Positions 11,401 to 26,400 are shown, counted from the stretch's first letter. The stretch is 53,786 bases of DNA from Branchiostoma floridae (GCF_000003815.2 NC_049980.1:2015972-2069757), one strand, 5' to 3'. Notes: generated from the sequence alone by a model not told the origin. Translations and numbers: made by a program.

Positions 11401-14400
11401 TAATCATAAACATAAGGTCTCATCTTGGGTATGGTGCCAAGACTCTGTTATATTAATGATTAAAGATGATTGTTTATCAAAAATGTTGTCTGTAACTTTG
11501 ACATTGTTGGCCATGGGATAGTACATGTACATGGCTGTTGGCTGTATAGCTGAATACACTTGCTGTACCATGCTGTCTAGCAATTTGGTATACATTGTGT
11601 CTGTTACAATTGGTGTGCTACTGACTGATTGATTGATAGATTGATTGTATTTCCTTTTCAGACTGGTGTGTGAGTGCCTTCTACTGAGTGATGAACTTCA
11701 CTATCTATCTGCGGACAAGTGGAACCAGTCCTTCTCACTTCTACACAGAGTCATAGACAGGGTAGACTACAAGGTAGGGACAGGGTTGGACAAGTTTTCT
11801 AAAATTACCTTGTCCTATCAGGCAAGCAAATAAAAGATTTACTTGCCCAAACCAACTTTTCACTTGCCCAAAATTCAAATGACTGTCACTTCTATATGCA
11901 TTTTCAATTCCAGCAATGGAATTCTTATAATTGCCTCTATTTTTCAATGTTGACCATTGTTTGATGTCATGACTGTTAAGGGTAAGAAGTATAAAATCTC
12001 ACTCAACGGAAAAATCTCACTTGCCAAGTAGGGTAGGTCATGCACTTGCCCGAACAGCACTTTCACTTGCCCGGGACGATGGGGCTAGTGGACTTGTCCA
12101 ACCCTGAGGGAGATCTTCCATCTTCAGCAGCTATCAAAAGTAAACTTCGAATTTCAGTTGTCATTTTTATTTGGACTGAAAATGTAAGAGATTCTTTCTT
12201 GTTGGTAAAAGTGAGATTTTTTCTGTCAAACCTGGGCCATGATAATACTATTAATAGTCAACGTAGGTGTTCTGGACTGGGTGATAACTTGAGTTATCAC
12301 ATGGGCTTCAATTGTTATCATACCGGCTTCCATAGATTAATTTGAAGGCACTTCAAGTGTTGGCATTACTGTTGCTACAATTTTCTGACGTGGGTATGAC
12401 AAAAATCAAATATAACAAGGTGTTTTCCACATAACCCTTGCCCCCATCCCCCCCCCATAGGTCAGATCCCCCTCCAGCCATCAGGCTATCCTACCCATGG
12501 ACGGGCTGGCATCTCGGTGTTACAGAATACCTGGAGATGAACAATACTGATAGCTTCGACTTCATAGATGTAAATCCCTCAGTACAGATGTTTTGAGAAA
12601 AAATTGACAGTAGGGGCATCCTTACTAGGTAGCTTTAAACAATACTTGCAGGACATGTGCAAAGGTTAGGTGTGACAGGTTGTTCAGTGTAATAAATCCA
12701 GCTACTTCTGCACTGCATGCATGTGAAGCTTGCAGTATATCAATCAGAAGGGCAGTAATACTGTATATACAGACACAGATACAGAAGTGTGTTACTGTAA
12801 TGCATGAAATGACATCTTCGCAGGGATGTAGAGACCTGTTCAAGATTGCCCTGGAGAAGGTACAGATTATTCCAACCACAGTCACGGCGTCATCACTACG
12901 GCAACTGGAGATGGTCACCAAGGTAACTTATTCTTTTGTGAAATCATTCTAGACTAAAGTCTAAGTCTCTAAGATGAAAAACTCCTTGATGGGTCTCCGT
13001 TTGTGTCAGCATTTCTAGTTGTTGATTAATTGTCATGTATTTTTTCTATGCAAGACAGACACCAATACCAGAGCAATACAAGACAATAAAGAATTTTTCC
13101 TCATTAAATAATGTTTGCAGCTACATGTAGATGTGCTGTAGGTTAGGTGTGACAGCTGTTACAATGTAAATGTGTAAAACCAGCTGCTGCCGCATGTTTG
13201 TGAAGTTGGTATGTTACAACAAGGGCAGCTGTACTGGCTATACAGGTACAGATAGATGTATTTGCATCTTCATTTGTATATCTTGGCTTTTTTTCTTGGG
13301 TAAAATCGCCCACCCCCAATAGCAACAAGAATACCAGTATTATTAGAGGAACAAAATGAAAGTCAATGCACCATGGAATTTCAAACCTCTCTCATCAAAG
13401 CCCATTCTAGCCAGTGAAAATTAAATGCCAAAAGAATACACTTCTAGTAGTACTAGTAGTAGGGAGAGCTACTCACGTAGCATTTTACATCAATATGTTA
13501 GAAATCAAATTAAGGAACCTATGGGAGTGGATCACTGCAAAACTGATTCCTTTTTTAATAGTCAGAAGATTTATTGACTAGGCAATGTTAATTCTATAAC
13601 CCTGTACCATTTAGACCGCCTTTAGAGTGTGGAGTCTGGAAAGGTTAGGAAATTTGCATGCATCATTGGAAATTTGTACCTCTTCTTTGGGCCGCGACAA
13701 TGTTCAATAGGGGTGTTCCAGACTTGGTGATAACTTGCTGCATCACATGGAGTTCTGCTTGTGTCACACGGGTTCCATCAAATGAATCGGACGAATACCA
13801 GATTCAAATTTTGGATTGCTGTTGTTACCATTTTTTATTTGAAGACATCAAATTTTCTTAGCTTCTGGCAAATTTCGCTTCGGTGGCATAGATAAAATAC
13901 CACACGGTGTGTTCTGCGTCTTTTTTTTAGCCCAACCCTCCAACGGGTCAGATCGCCTGACCTCAGGTGATCCAGAATACACCGTGTAGTATTCTATACT
14001 GATCCCAGACTGACTCCTGGGTGATTTTGCCTTCCTTGTGCAGCTGATGATGTCACTGCTAAACAGAGACAACTGCCTCATGCCTGCTTATTTTGCTGTC
14101 AACGAGATCAGGAAGCTGTACTCAGAGGACAAGTCCCTGCCACATTGGGTAAGACAGTACCAGTACCGTAGTTACATATTACATGTTATATATGAATATA
14201 CCGTTAAACCTGTCTATAGCGGCCACTCAAGGGACTGGAGAAATATGGCCACCATAGACAGGTGGCCACTATAGAGAAAATGTTGATCAATTGACCACGA
14301 GCAAGTTGCACATGATTTCACTTCCCACTAATTTTTCTCATCAAGTAACATTGTCTCAATCGGTAAATTTGCCGGCAAAGACTTGCTTTTTAACGCTTAA

Positions 14401-17400
14401 GGCACGCATACCTTCCGCTACCGCCAAAATGACCCTGGTGGGAACTCTAAATCCTCAAAAACTATGATTTTAAACTCCGCGCAGGTTGACATAAGGCCGC
14501 CATATGGTTGCAATAGGCAGTGTTTCTGTACCTACGGGACCGGAAATCGTGTGGCCATGGCCGCGTTGGACAGGTGGCCGCTATAGACTATTTCTTAATG
14601 CTTAGGTCAATGGGAAAAATCCAAGGGACCGACAAAAAGTGGCCACTATGGCCAGGTGGCCGGTATGCAAAGGTGGCCGCTAATACAGGTTTGAATGTAC
14701 ATGTATATGTCACAGTAAAGATTGTGATTGAGGACAACTGGGGATTGTCTTAAGACAGATCGAGATTAGAATCTGTCCTAGGACAATCAGAAATTCTACT
14801 AGTGCAAATTACAATCACAATTTGTCCTAGGACAAACTCTGATACTACTAGGAAGAGTTCGAATTGGATCAAAATGTTTTGGAAAGTGTAAACTGGTTGA
14901 ATATCTTTTTCTACATTAAGGTCATCTTTTCTGTTGATATCTATGTAAATAGATCAATGTTTTACCTTTTTATTATAATTTGGGAAGGTGATAAGAAAAA
15001 ACTATAATAGTCTTCCAGGTTCTATGTAATTTAAATATTTAAATAGCTAACACCCTCTGCGTTACTGCCTTACTCAACCGGCAACTACATGTAATTTTTT
15101 GCAGTCCCGGTGGGGCATTTATGATCCAACTAACAACCAAACTTGATGACAGTTGCTCCATATATATATATAGGCTGTAAGATAACCATTTTTCGTCAGA
15201 CCCTTCAGTGATTGTTGACTGTTTGGACCAGGTTTGACTGTAACAGTTGTTTTTCTTTCTTTTCTGTAAAACAGTGTTCTCCTTCTATTTCAGTCCTTAG
15301 GCAACTTGCTGTCAGAGTTTGTGGACACCTTTAGAACGACTGCTCATATGGTGTCCATTTCAGGTGACTGTTGTTTTTTTTAAATCTTTACTATCAATCA
15401 ATTTATATCTTCTTAGACGCAGTACAAATAGTTGGTTTGGATTCCTTCAAACATCAACATTCATAACTTGGAAGATATTGAGGAAATGGAACGAACTGGC
15501 AAACACATATAATGAAAATCAACATTTTGTTAATATGCCAAAAACTGCGCTAGAAGCAAAGTCTAAAACAGGGATCGAAATACTTTTTTTTTTTGCTACA
15601 TGCAAAATTGCAAGTTGGCAAAAATTTTACTTGCAATTTGAAAAATTTACATGCAAAATGTAACTTAGTCTATACTGTAATGTTCTTGCCAACATCCACC
15701 ATTCCGTCCTTTTCCGAATTTTGCTGCTCAGGACGGATAAGAATTTTGCCCATTCTGTCACATTTCATGGACGGAAATCGGCGCATAAAAATGTAGACAG
15801 CACTTGAAATTTTGGAAAGATATTCACATAATCAGCACGTAAGTTTGCAGCAAAGCTGAATTTGATTATTTATAATACCTACTGACGACCGTTGGCTAAA
15901 TTGAGTCGGCAAATTTTGATCACATCAGTGAAGCTACCTTAGAGAGTTATTGGCAAAAACAAGGAATGTCGTTCTGTCTAAGAGTATGGTAGCTAATTCC
16001 TCAGTATTTTTACTATAGGCCAATTATTTTCAACATGCAAGATTGCAAGTTCAGAATATTTTTACATGCAAATCTCCAAAATTACGTGCAAATTGCAAGT
16101 TAAGTATGTGTATTTCGAACCCTGTAAACTAATATTCAGTCTACTAGGAAGTATTGTAGCTACATGTATTGTTGGGAAAGTGAACTGATAAGGTTTATTT
16201 TCTGATACCATTTTAATGGGAAGTAGAACCAGTCTGGCACCTCCCCTGGAGGTTCTTCACATTCTTGGAATGGAGTTCTTCTTCTACTGATGTTTGCCAG
16301 CTGTTCCATTTCATTTTCTAACCTTTTTCCTCATGTTAATGCAAAAAATACTAGCCCTTTTCAGCAATCAGCTGATCATGATAAAATGCACAATTGCAAG
16401 GACTATGCTATGTCATGTGATTTTCCACACTCTTGGAAAAAAATCATGAACTTCAAGACTTTCCTCTACCTTAAGAAGCCTACACAGCTTAGAATGCACC
16501 AAGCAACATTCCATATGGCTCAAGTGTTCTGCAACAGATGTGAAGAAAAATTGTCATTACTACCTACCTAGTACATGGAACTACTAGACATGCCACACTG
16601 TTGGGTACTGTACATGTAACGCTAGTTCACCTTTATGGTCAGGGTATATATCAAGTCAACGGACGATAGTTTCAAATTTCAATATTTTCAAATGTTATAC
16701 ATGTAGTTTGAAACCACTAATAAGTTTGAATACACTAAATAGAATGCAACACGGTGTATTCCGCATCACCTTCGGTCCCAGCCATCCCGCGGGTCGGATC
16801 ACCTGCGACCATCGGGCAATCCTACCCGTGGTCGGGCTGGTACCTCGATTGATACGGAATACACCATGTTATATGCTATATGTATCTACCTCTGCTCTCC
16901 TAATGTGTTCATCCTAACGTCCATCTCCACTGGATCCCACCTCCTGCCCCGGACATTCCTCCCTTGGCTGTTTGGGAAGATGAGCTGTTCTGCTACAGCT
17001 GCTTGTCGGACTAGCGTAACAGGACGCTCGTCTGCCCAAACATCTGGCCACTCATCTCCATCTAACTCCTCATTTTATCCTCACAACTTCTCTTCACTTA
17101 TTGTGATTTACCACATCTGTGGGAGGATTGACATAACAGGTGGCTACCACATTTTCAACATGTCAACCTGGACCTTAGGCAACATTTTCAAGAAAATGCA
17201 GGATGTTTCCCTCCCTATGATTTGCCTCTTGTTAAGCTACTTGCTCATTTTAAAATCAAATTTATGGTCACCATATTAGATCAATGAATGCATGCTTGTA
17301 CTTAGGACTGAAAATAAGCTTTTTACACAAGTATATTGTATTATGAGTTGATAATGATAGATAGTTCATAGATTATAGATCGCAGTACGCTATAATTTAT

Positions 17401-20400
17401 GAACCAACAGCATACACTGTCATCTGTTGAACTAAACAAGATACTGAGAACTTTCCCATCTAGATCCTTACCAAGGAGGGTTCGAATGTGGCGACCAAAA
17501 AGTCCTGTGATCTTGAAACAAATGGAATAGTTAAAAAAAAAACTGGAACTTCTTAACTTCCTTCGTTTTTCATTTGTCTATAATTGCATAGTAGACAATG
17601 TATCCAGAGCATGATAGAAGGTCACTGACACGTGTACGCTGCATATTACATAATTGCCATCCAGTTGAAAAGGGGCCTAAGGAAGCAAATGCATCTTATG
17701 ATTTGCTCCATGTGTGATTTCTAGGCCTTTTGTAGCTTTTATATCATGTCAGTTTGACAGGTATTACATGTACCGAGCTGTGTTCCCCCTAGACTGTGTA
17801 ACACAAACTCTGCTGTCTGGGGCTGTAAGCCGGCAGATGTGGGGTGGGCTGCTATAAGCGAGATTTAATCAGGCTATGTTCCCCCCCAGGCCGTCCCCAG
17901 CTGCTCCCGGTGGTAGGACATTCAGGAGCCACAGGAAATGCCTGGAAACTGGACCCTGCCACACTCAGGTTCCCTCTCAAGGGACTCCTACCATATGATA
18001 AGGTTTGTGTATTTGTTTGTTTGTTTGTGTGAGCCTTTTTTTCATGAAAAACTTGACTTGGCCTGCTGGGCTCTTTTCATTGAGGTCATGAGAGAAGAGA
18101 CAAGGGACTGACAAAATTTGTTATTTTACATGTCGAAATTGTTTTTTCTTCTTGGACCAGTAAAAAAAACGGACCTGAAAAATCAGTGGACCAGATTTTG
18201 GACCGATTAGATTATTTCAGCTGGCGTTCAGTGTTCACACATCTTGGGAAATTACGGGCCGAAGAAAATATATAGAGCAAAGTAGAGTAGATTTGATAGT
18301 AATTTCTACCAAGTTACTTAGTACCAAGTTAACTTACACTTACTGGACCTGTACCTGAATTTTCGATTGAAGGATTTTATTTTGTCTGGATCGTGCAATC
18401 TGGAGAAATCTTACAGAGGGGAGCAAGGGGCCAGTCCCTGGCCTGGGTATTTAGGCAGGTCCCTGTAGCTCAGTTGTAGTAGCCTCATAGTTGAGCTTCT
18501 GATTTCAATGAGTTGATAACTCGGAGACCCCAGTTCAATCCTGGGTTTGGCTCTCAACTTAGTAGTAGTACTTAGGAGTCCACTGTGTTCTGCATCAGCA
18601 ATCAGTCTTTCTTGGCATCCAACTTGGGAGGTGGAATTGGGGTCTTGTATTTGAGGAGGTGTCCCAAGCATGTTAAAGGGGAAGGGGTATTTTGTAAAAA
18701 TATACCCTGAAACAGCAAAGAAACATGCTTGTGTGCCACTAGCACTACAAGTATCTGAACAAATGATAGATGATGAAAGAAAAAGTATATCTTTGTCAGC
18801 TCTTGGCTATTAAACACAGGCAGACACACTCTTATAGCTGCCGAGTCTCTTCCGTCCTCTCTGCAAATAGGATGAAAGTGCCTCAGCAGCTATGACAAGC
18901 TTGAATACCAGACTAGACATGCAATGACTCAGAATATCAAAAGACAAATCATCTTGACAGTACAGGCCCCTTCTCTTTTGTTTCTATTAAGCAGTTAATT
19001 TTAAGTTTACGTCGATGAAGATTAGACATCCAGGTGATGAGATACGCCAAAAAGCAGTTACTCAAGCAACTGGATATGATGTTGAAAACGGTCAGATGTT
19101 TCAGATAGCATCCACTATCATTCATCATTCAGTCACTGACGAAAGACAGTCAATGCTACATGTACTGTATATAAAATCATTTGCTTGAGTAACTGGCTAC
19201 TGTTTTTGGCACATTTTAAGTGAAGTAGTTTCAGTTGAAGTCAGAATGTGTGTAATGAGAACAGTTCTGTGTCCCCACTATTGCAGGAGCTTTTTGAACC
19301 TCAGACAGGCCTGCTGAGGTATGTGTTAGAACAGCCATACTCCAGAGACATGGTGTGCAACATGCTGGGCCTCAACAAACAGGTAAGGACTTCACACTTT
19401 TTAGTAAGATTTTATTGATTTATAGTGTGTCCAATTTTCTTTGTGACAGAGAGTCATTATGCAGTGCGGCCAGCACCACAGGCGCAAGTATTGTGAGGGG
19501 GTCCGCGGGTATCCCCACCCCATCCCTACTAATCTCAGAGCAGATCCTACGGTAGCATAAGGTAGTATCAAAAGCTGGCAGAGGAGTGAAGCCGACCTAC
19601 ATCATGTAGGAGTGACTGTTTCGCTACCGACAAATGACTTCTTGACTCTTGTCTGACTTCACTCCTTGGCCAGTTTGGTACTATCTTGTAGGATCTGCTT
19701 GGAAATTAACCCCTTCCCCATCCTTCCATGGTGTGGAGTTTTAGAGAAATGTGTGTTGTTGGTAGTAGTAGTAGTACAAACATAGCAGTTTATTATTAAG
19801 GCATAGTTTTCTTCAGTATTGATAGCATATGTGTATAGTGGGCATCCGTGCATTTGTCCTTTTTTTCTGTTTTATACTTTTCGACATACTTAAGTTTTGA
19901 GATTACAAGGATGAAGGACAAAACTCACTCAGGGCTCGAAATACATATTCATATGCAGATTAATGCAGGTAAAATTGGAGCTGTGCAGGTATTTCTGATG
20001 TCTACCTGCACCTAACCTGCACTGGTCCATGTCATACGATGTAGGTTTATATTGGTTGTTATTAACTGTTACCACCAAACCCGGATATATCCGGCACACA
20101 TACATGTATACATGTCCTGTGTGCCGCACCCGAATATATCTGTGATAGCGTATTCCCCCAAAGTAGCAACTTTGTGTGCGCATAGCGAATAGGAAGTTAG
20201 GGACTTCGGCCTTGTTCGGGGGGTTCTTTTTGGAGGTCAGCAGCCAACCCTGGCACTGATAGCATCGTAAAGTGCTGAAACTCTGGCAGTTTAAAGGGTT
20301 AAGTAGAAAAGAAAAAAATAGTAATGGTTCCTGAACAATTTTAGTATGATCCATGCTTCCTAAATTCCTAGTCCGGTGCAGGTAAGATTTGTTTGGTGCA

Positions 20401-23400
20401 GGTAATTTTCAATGTTACCTGCACCAGTGCAGGTATGCAGAAAAAAGTATTTCAAGCCCTGTCCCTAACATTGACCATGGTTGAATCCACAGCACAAGCA
20501 GAGATGCGAGGTGTTGGAGGAACAGCTTGTGGACCTGATTGTCATCGCTATGGAGAGATCTGAACATGCAGACACAGCAGTAGACGATGGAGGGGCCAGT
20601 CAGTTGCTATGGCAACATCTGTCCAGTCAGCTCATCTTCTTCGTGCTCTTCCAGTTTGCAAGCTTTCCCCACATGGTGCTGTCCCTTCATGAAAAGGTAG
20701 GGGGCACTGCTGCCAGGATAAGTTTACTCATAGATATAAAAGTAAAGTGTTAAAGCTTAAATAAATGATAATCAGGTAATCGGTTCCTGGCTAGAAGCTG
20801 TGTAATTTCATCACCCCACCAAGGTATACATATGGGACCTGGAGGTAAAAAGCTGTGGAAGGAGTGTCCTAGACACAGTGAATAACAACTCACTGCCCCT
20901 ATTGCCTCTAAAAAGGCTATCGGACCTTTACTTTTCAAACAGGGAATGGCAGAACCACATACTGCAGGGCTCGAAATTCATTTTTGGGATTAGGTGCACT
21001 GGTGCACCCAGCTTAAGAAATTGGGTGCACCAAGAAATTTTTGGGTGCACCACTTAGATTTAATAAGTAGAATGTAAAAAAAACTAATAACAAAACTTAG
21101 TTACAAGCTATCAAATTCTTACACAAGTAACATGTCAGACATTTTTATTATCTTTCTAACACTTAGATGTCAAAAATATGATGTGTGATAGTATACTTGA
21201 TATCTTTCCATACCTAGGAAAATATTTGGGTGCACCCTGTGCACCCACTGAAAAAAATTGGGTGCACAGTTCCAATTTTGGGTGCACCTGGGTGCACATG
21301 CACCAAGTATTTCGAGCCCTGTACTGCCATACATGTATGTCTATGTAAGACAAGACTTAGTGTGATTTAACCACCTCTAGTATTACACCAGTCCTGTGTC
21401 TCTGCTGTGTTCCAGTTGGTAGGACGGAGTCTGCGGAAGGGCAGAGACCATCTCATGTGGGTCTTACTCCAGTTTATATCAGGGAGTATACAGAAGAACC
21501 CGGTAAGTACTAATACAATGTAGCATGTGATCAGTTGTTTTTTTCAATATATTTGTTAAATGCAAGGCCAATTAACCTACAAAGTTGATCCTGGCAACAC
21601 ATAATGGTACATGTAAATGATGAAGGATGACAGCTGTAAAATGTGGGTCCGGTGTTGAAGGAGGTGCCTGGAGCACATTAAAGGCAACCTAAGCAATATT
21701 ACATTCAATTTGTTAAAAGTAGAAATATATGAATAAGTCTGTATAATATTGACATCTAATGCACTATTTTAGCACATTTACATCATTATTTCATAAATTG
21801 AGCCGTTAAAAACGGCGCGGGAACGAGTTGCACAAGGATTCCAGATCAAGTCCTTATTTTTGGGGGGTACAATGATAAGGAATATCCTTGTGCAACTTGT
21901 CTCTGGGCCGTTTTTAACCACTCAGAGTATTAAATGATGATGTAAATGTGAGAATACAGTGCAGTAGATGTCAATATCATGCAGATTGCCTTATTCAGAA
22001 TATTTCCACTTTGAAGCTGTAATATTGTTTAGGTTGCCTTTAAATGGGCAAGGACTAGCAACCCCTCCCTGTAAAAATATACCCTGCTACTGAACCAGCA
22101 AGGAAACTTGTGTGCCAGAAGGCACTACAAGGGTTCAACAGGAACAACAACAACTATTATTAAAAGGGAATTAAGGCTTGCTATGCCTGACAGAAAAAGG
22201 CATGGAGACCCTCTGAAATTTCACTGCACCCCAGCCTATACCTGGGCATGGGTTGTCACTCATGTTTGTAAGCACTAGGGCTGGGTATCAGTACAGTGTA
22301 CCGGTACAAAACCGTTTTTTTCTTATTGGACCAGTCCAGAAAAAACGGACCTGAAAAAATTTGGTGGACCAGATGTTGGACCTATTGGAAAATTAACACT
22401 ATTATATGATCATGCATTCATACGTTTCGGGGCTTATCACACCGGTCAAGGAAAGTAACAAAGGCGAAGTAGAGTAGAGTCTATAGTCATTTACCAAGTT
22501 TTACAGTCAATAGTACAGAGGCAGTAAGTATTTTAAAATGCCAGTGGGAGTCGAATACTCTACAAAACAGATTTCTTTGTTGCGAAATAGACCATTGTTT
22601 TGTGCATCGTCCATTCACAAGTTCTCACATACTGAATCAGGTCCAGGTTCAGGTCCTCTGATCCTCTGAACCTGAACCGGACCTGGACCTGAATTTTCTG
22701 TACCGGTACCCACCCCTAGTAAGCACACAAGATGTGGATGTAGTTACTTATGAAAGCTTTTCCCCATCACAGCTGAGTGACTTCCTCCCAGTGATGAAGC
22801 TGTACGACTTGCTGTACCCTGAGAAGGAAAGCATTCAGGTTTGTTTGTTTGTTTTGCATAAACCAGTAAATGCCATTAGTCATAACACACCAGTTTCCTA
22901 CATTACATGTAACGCTAGTTCACCTTTATTTGCAGGGTAACCTTTATCCGTTGTATCTTATTCTAACACCAGGGTATTTAGGGATATCAAGCCGATGGAT
23001 GGTGGTCTCAAGTTGCATTATGTTGAAAAAAAGCAATTTGAAAACACCTCACATATACGTGATATCCCTAAATATCCTGTTTTTAGGTACAACGGATATA
23101 CATGTAGGTTACCCTGCGAATAAAGGTGAACTAGTGTTACATGTGGGTATAAGCTGTGTAAGACCAGACTGCAAGGTTTGATCCCCTAATGCTAACACCC
23201 CTACTCTTTCGATAAGTGTTCTTTAACATTTTCCAGTTGTTGTAGTAACGCTGGTTCACCTTTATCCGTGGCGTAACCTATATCCGTTGTTTATGAATAC
23301 AGGATGTATTTAGGGATGTCAGGTCAACGGTGGTTTCAAACTGCAATTTGTTGAAAATATCACAATCTTAAAACAAACATCCTTTGACTTCATATCCCTG

Positions 23401-26400
23401 AATATTGTTTTTTTTTAAACAACGGTTATAGGTTAACCACCAAATAAAGGTGAATTAGCGTAGTAGTAGTAGTAGTAGTAGACTGAATGTATTTTCACAA
23501 TGCAGTAATGTGGAGTGAAATCTTGTTTGCAGCCTGTGGGCTGAATTGTACAGCATGTTTCGTCTGAAAGTAAGTCCTAACCAAACTAGCTAGGTAGTAC
23601 AACTACATGCACACATTTTCACCTGAACCAAGTGAGGAAATAGGTGTATGGAGCACAATATTGGGGTCTGCAAGGGATTCACCGGTGCAATGGCCTAGTG
23701 GGTAGAGCGTTCGCCTTGCATTCGGCAGGTCGGGAGTTCGATTATTGGCCGAGTCATACCAAAGACTTTAAAAATGGTACATGCTGCTTTCTCTGCTTAG
23801 CGCTCAGCACTAATGAGGAAGAGTATGGGAGTTAAACACACCACTACCAGTGGACCAGCCCCCTGCTGTAGCGACTTGCACAAATGTGTGGCCCATTAGG
23901 GCTACTAGAAATGAAGATGGGGGCCACCCCTAAGCATCTTCACAGATGTATGGGCAACTTAAAATTTTTTTTAAAGGATTCAAATCCAGAACCTTAGATT
24001 TTGAGTGGCCCTAATCATAAGACCACTGTCCCACCACCTTGCCAGGTTCCTGACATCAATAAACCCCAGTCCACACATGCCTTCGCCATGACCTGCATCT
24101 GGATTCATCTGAACAAGAAGGCACAGAACGAGGACTCCAAACTACAGAGGCCGATCCCACAGGCTCTCAAGTCTCAACTGGAGTAAGTACATTTATGTCA
24201 TGCCTGGGCCGCGATAACATTCGATACAGGACGTTTCGTGACCGTGTGATCAAAAGCTGTATCACACAGGCTTCGAAGTTTATCACACTGGCCTCTATTG
24301 AATAATTTGATTGGTTTCTGTGCACACCAGCACGGCACGTTTGAAAATTCTATCAACTGATTCGGACATTGGAACATTACTGTTGAAACAATTATTGCTC
24401 GACAGGGACGGTTTTCAGGTGAAAAATATGCCCAACCCTCTGTCGATCTTAGATATGGCCGATCTTCCATCGATACGCCCGAAGATCGTGGATAATGTGA
24501 CAGGGGTAGTACACTGTCCATCTGACATTATTTCATGCTGTTGACTTATGGCAGGGATACAGAAAAATATTACAGTTTTGAAAAAATGCAGATTATTTTT
24601 CTGTTCGATAATTGGTTATTATTATGTAACAGTTACATTGAACAATGGCACTAGAAGTTTTTGACTGCATAGTACAGGGCTCTAGCCAGCTCGAATTTTT
24701 TTTTTCGTCAGCCAATTCCCATTGTCGTGAAAACTGCGAAAACCAGTGCTGTCTCCAGCTTTAAATTTATTTCCGTCCCCAACATTGGGGTGGGGGGGGA
24801 TCGGGCCGAAGGCCCGACGCGAGCGTCGCAGGCGCTCGCCAAACTAGGGGGGTCCGGGGGCATGCTCCCCCGAGAAAAATTGAAAATTCAAACCCTCTAA
24901 AACGCTATTTCACGTATTTTTAGAGGCAGAATTTCATTTCGTAAAGTAGGACTACCGACACCCCACGATGTCGAAACAAAAGGCTTTGTTCCGACTGCCC
25001 GCCCCTTGGTCGGCATTTCGCTGACGAAATATTTTGTTCGTTAAGCAGTGTTGCGTTTACACTCTGAACTTTGCATGATACTTTTTCGTCGTCATTTTTA
25101 CGTATTTGTTGATAATTTGTGAATAGCTCTAGGGCTGGATAACGCCGCGGGTGTTGGCATTATTGGCCGAGGTCCATTGACGCATTTCAGCTTGTAAGAT
25201 ATCGTAAGATCGTATTGAAAGGAATGTGCATTTCTCGATAAAATTGAACACCTTTCTGCTCGTCGTCCAGCACCGTCCAAAGGGTACAGATTTGCAGATC
25301 GGTGGAAAATTGCCAACAGCGATCATGTTTACAGCGCTGGGTAAGAATACCGTCGCAGGCTACTCCCGTATAATTTTAGTGGAAGATCGGCAAAAAATAT
25401 ACAAGATCGATTCCTGATATTTTCCCGTGAAAACAGGTTTACATTCCCTCGAAAAATATGTATGTAAGCTGTAACAGCAGCGAGTTGGAAAACGCGGCTA
25501 GACATGTTACCATGGTAGCAGCATCGGCGGCAGCCTTTTGAAGTAGCGCCTGCGACAGGGCGTGCGTCATAATTCTACAAATTCAATCAACTTCCCACCA
25601 ATCACAGGCAGCAGCGGCGTGGACAAAGCGGTAACATCATGTCAATCACGATGAAACGCGGAACTTTACGAACACGGCGCTGCGAACTCGGTCCCAACTC
25701 CAAGCAAAAACGTGCTTTTGAAGATAAATGTCGCAAGAACCGGCCGTGGCTTCGTCACATCGTAGACGTAGACGGTGAGAATATGGTTTTACCGTCTGTT
25801 TACAGTTTGCACCAGGGGGAAAACCTCCTTTGTTGATGGTTGTAGAACTATGGAGATCACAAGTGTGACGGTCTACTGAGGCCACCGATACACACACGAC
25901 GGCCGAGTAAAGAAAGATAATTTCTGAACTGCCGTGTCAGGTTCATAATGAAGTGCAGTTTCCCGTTAATGTTGATTTGAAAACGTACAAGGGCCTCGTG
26001 ATTCCGATCGGCATTGCAAAATAAAACATAGAAAAAAAGTGATATCGATCATTACAGATGTTTTCTTGTCATGCTTGTTCATACACCAGTACACACACAT
26101 CTTTTACTATATGGAAACAAATTGGGCGGGATGCGTTCTCCGCCCACAGCTCGGGCGGCCTACGTACGAAAAGAAGCTGATTTCTGCCAAACCCCGAACT
26201 TTCGCCAGTAGGGCGTGTCTGGAAAATGTTTATGAAAAGAACAGGCGTACACCGCGTGTTCGCCACATCATCAGTTCAAGAGTCCTGGTCTCACCCGTAG
26301 TTTATGTTTGGACTGTGGTGCTAGTCGACATTGGGACTTTAGCCTAAAGAGCCACAACTGTGGTCAGGCACAGTGGTAAGGTAAGATAACGCCGCAGCCC

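Noticed and set aside
16866-17279. 137-codon open frame in MED23 intron 7
   Set aside because: It overlaps a repeat at its start, and no similarity or splice context supports coding.
23690-23760. Possible tRNA gene
   Set aside because: A and B boxes are present, but the cloverleaf cannot be completed and a SINE body follows.
26039-26347. 102-codon frame in the nested hAT element as a transposase remnant
   Set aside because: No catalytic or dimerisation motif recognisable; the overlapping frame on the other strand is equally open.
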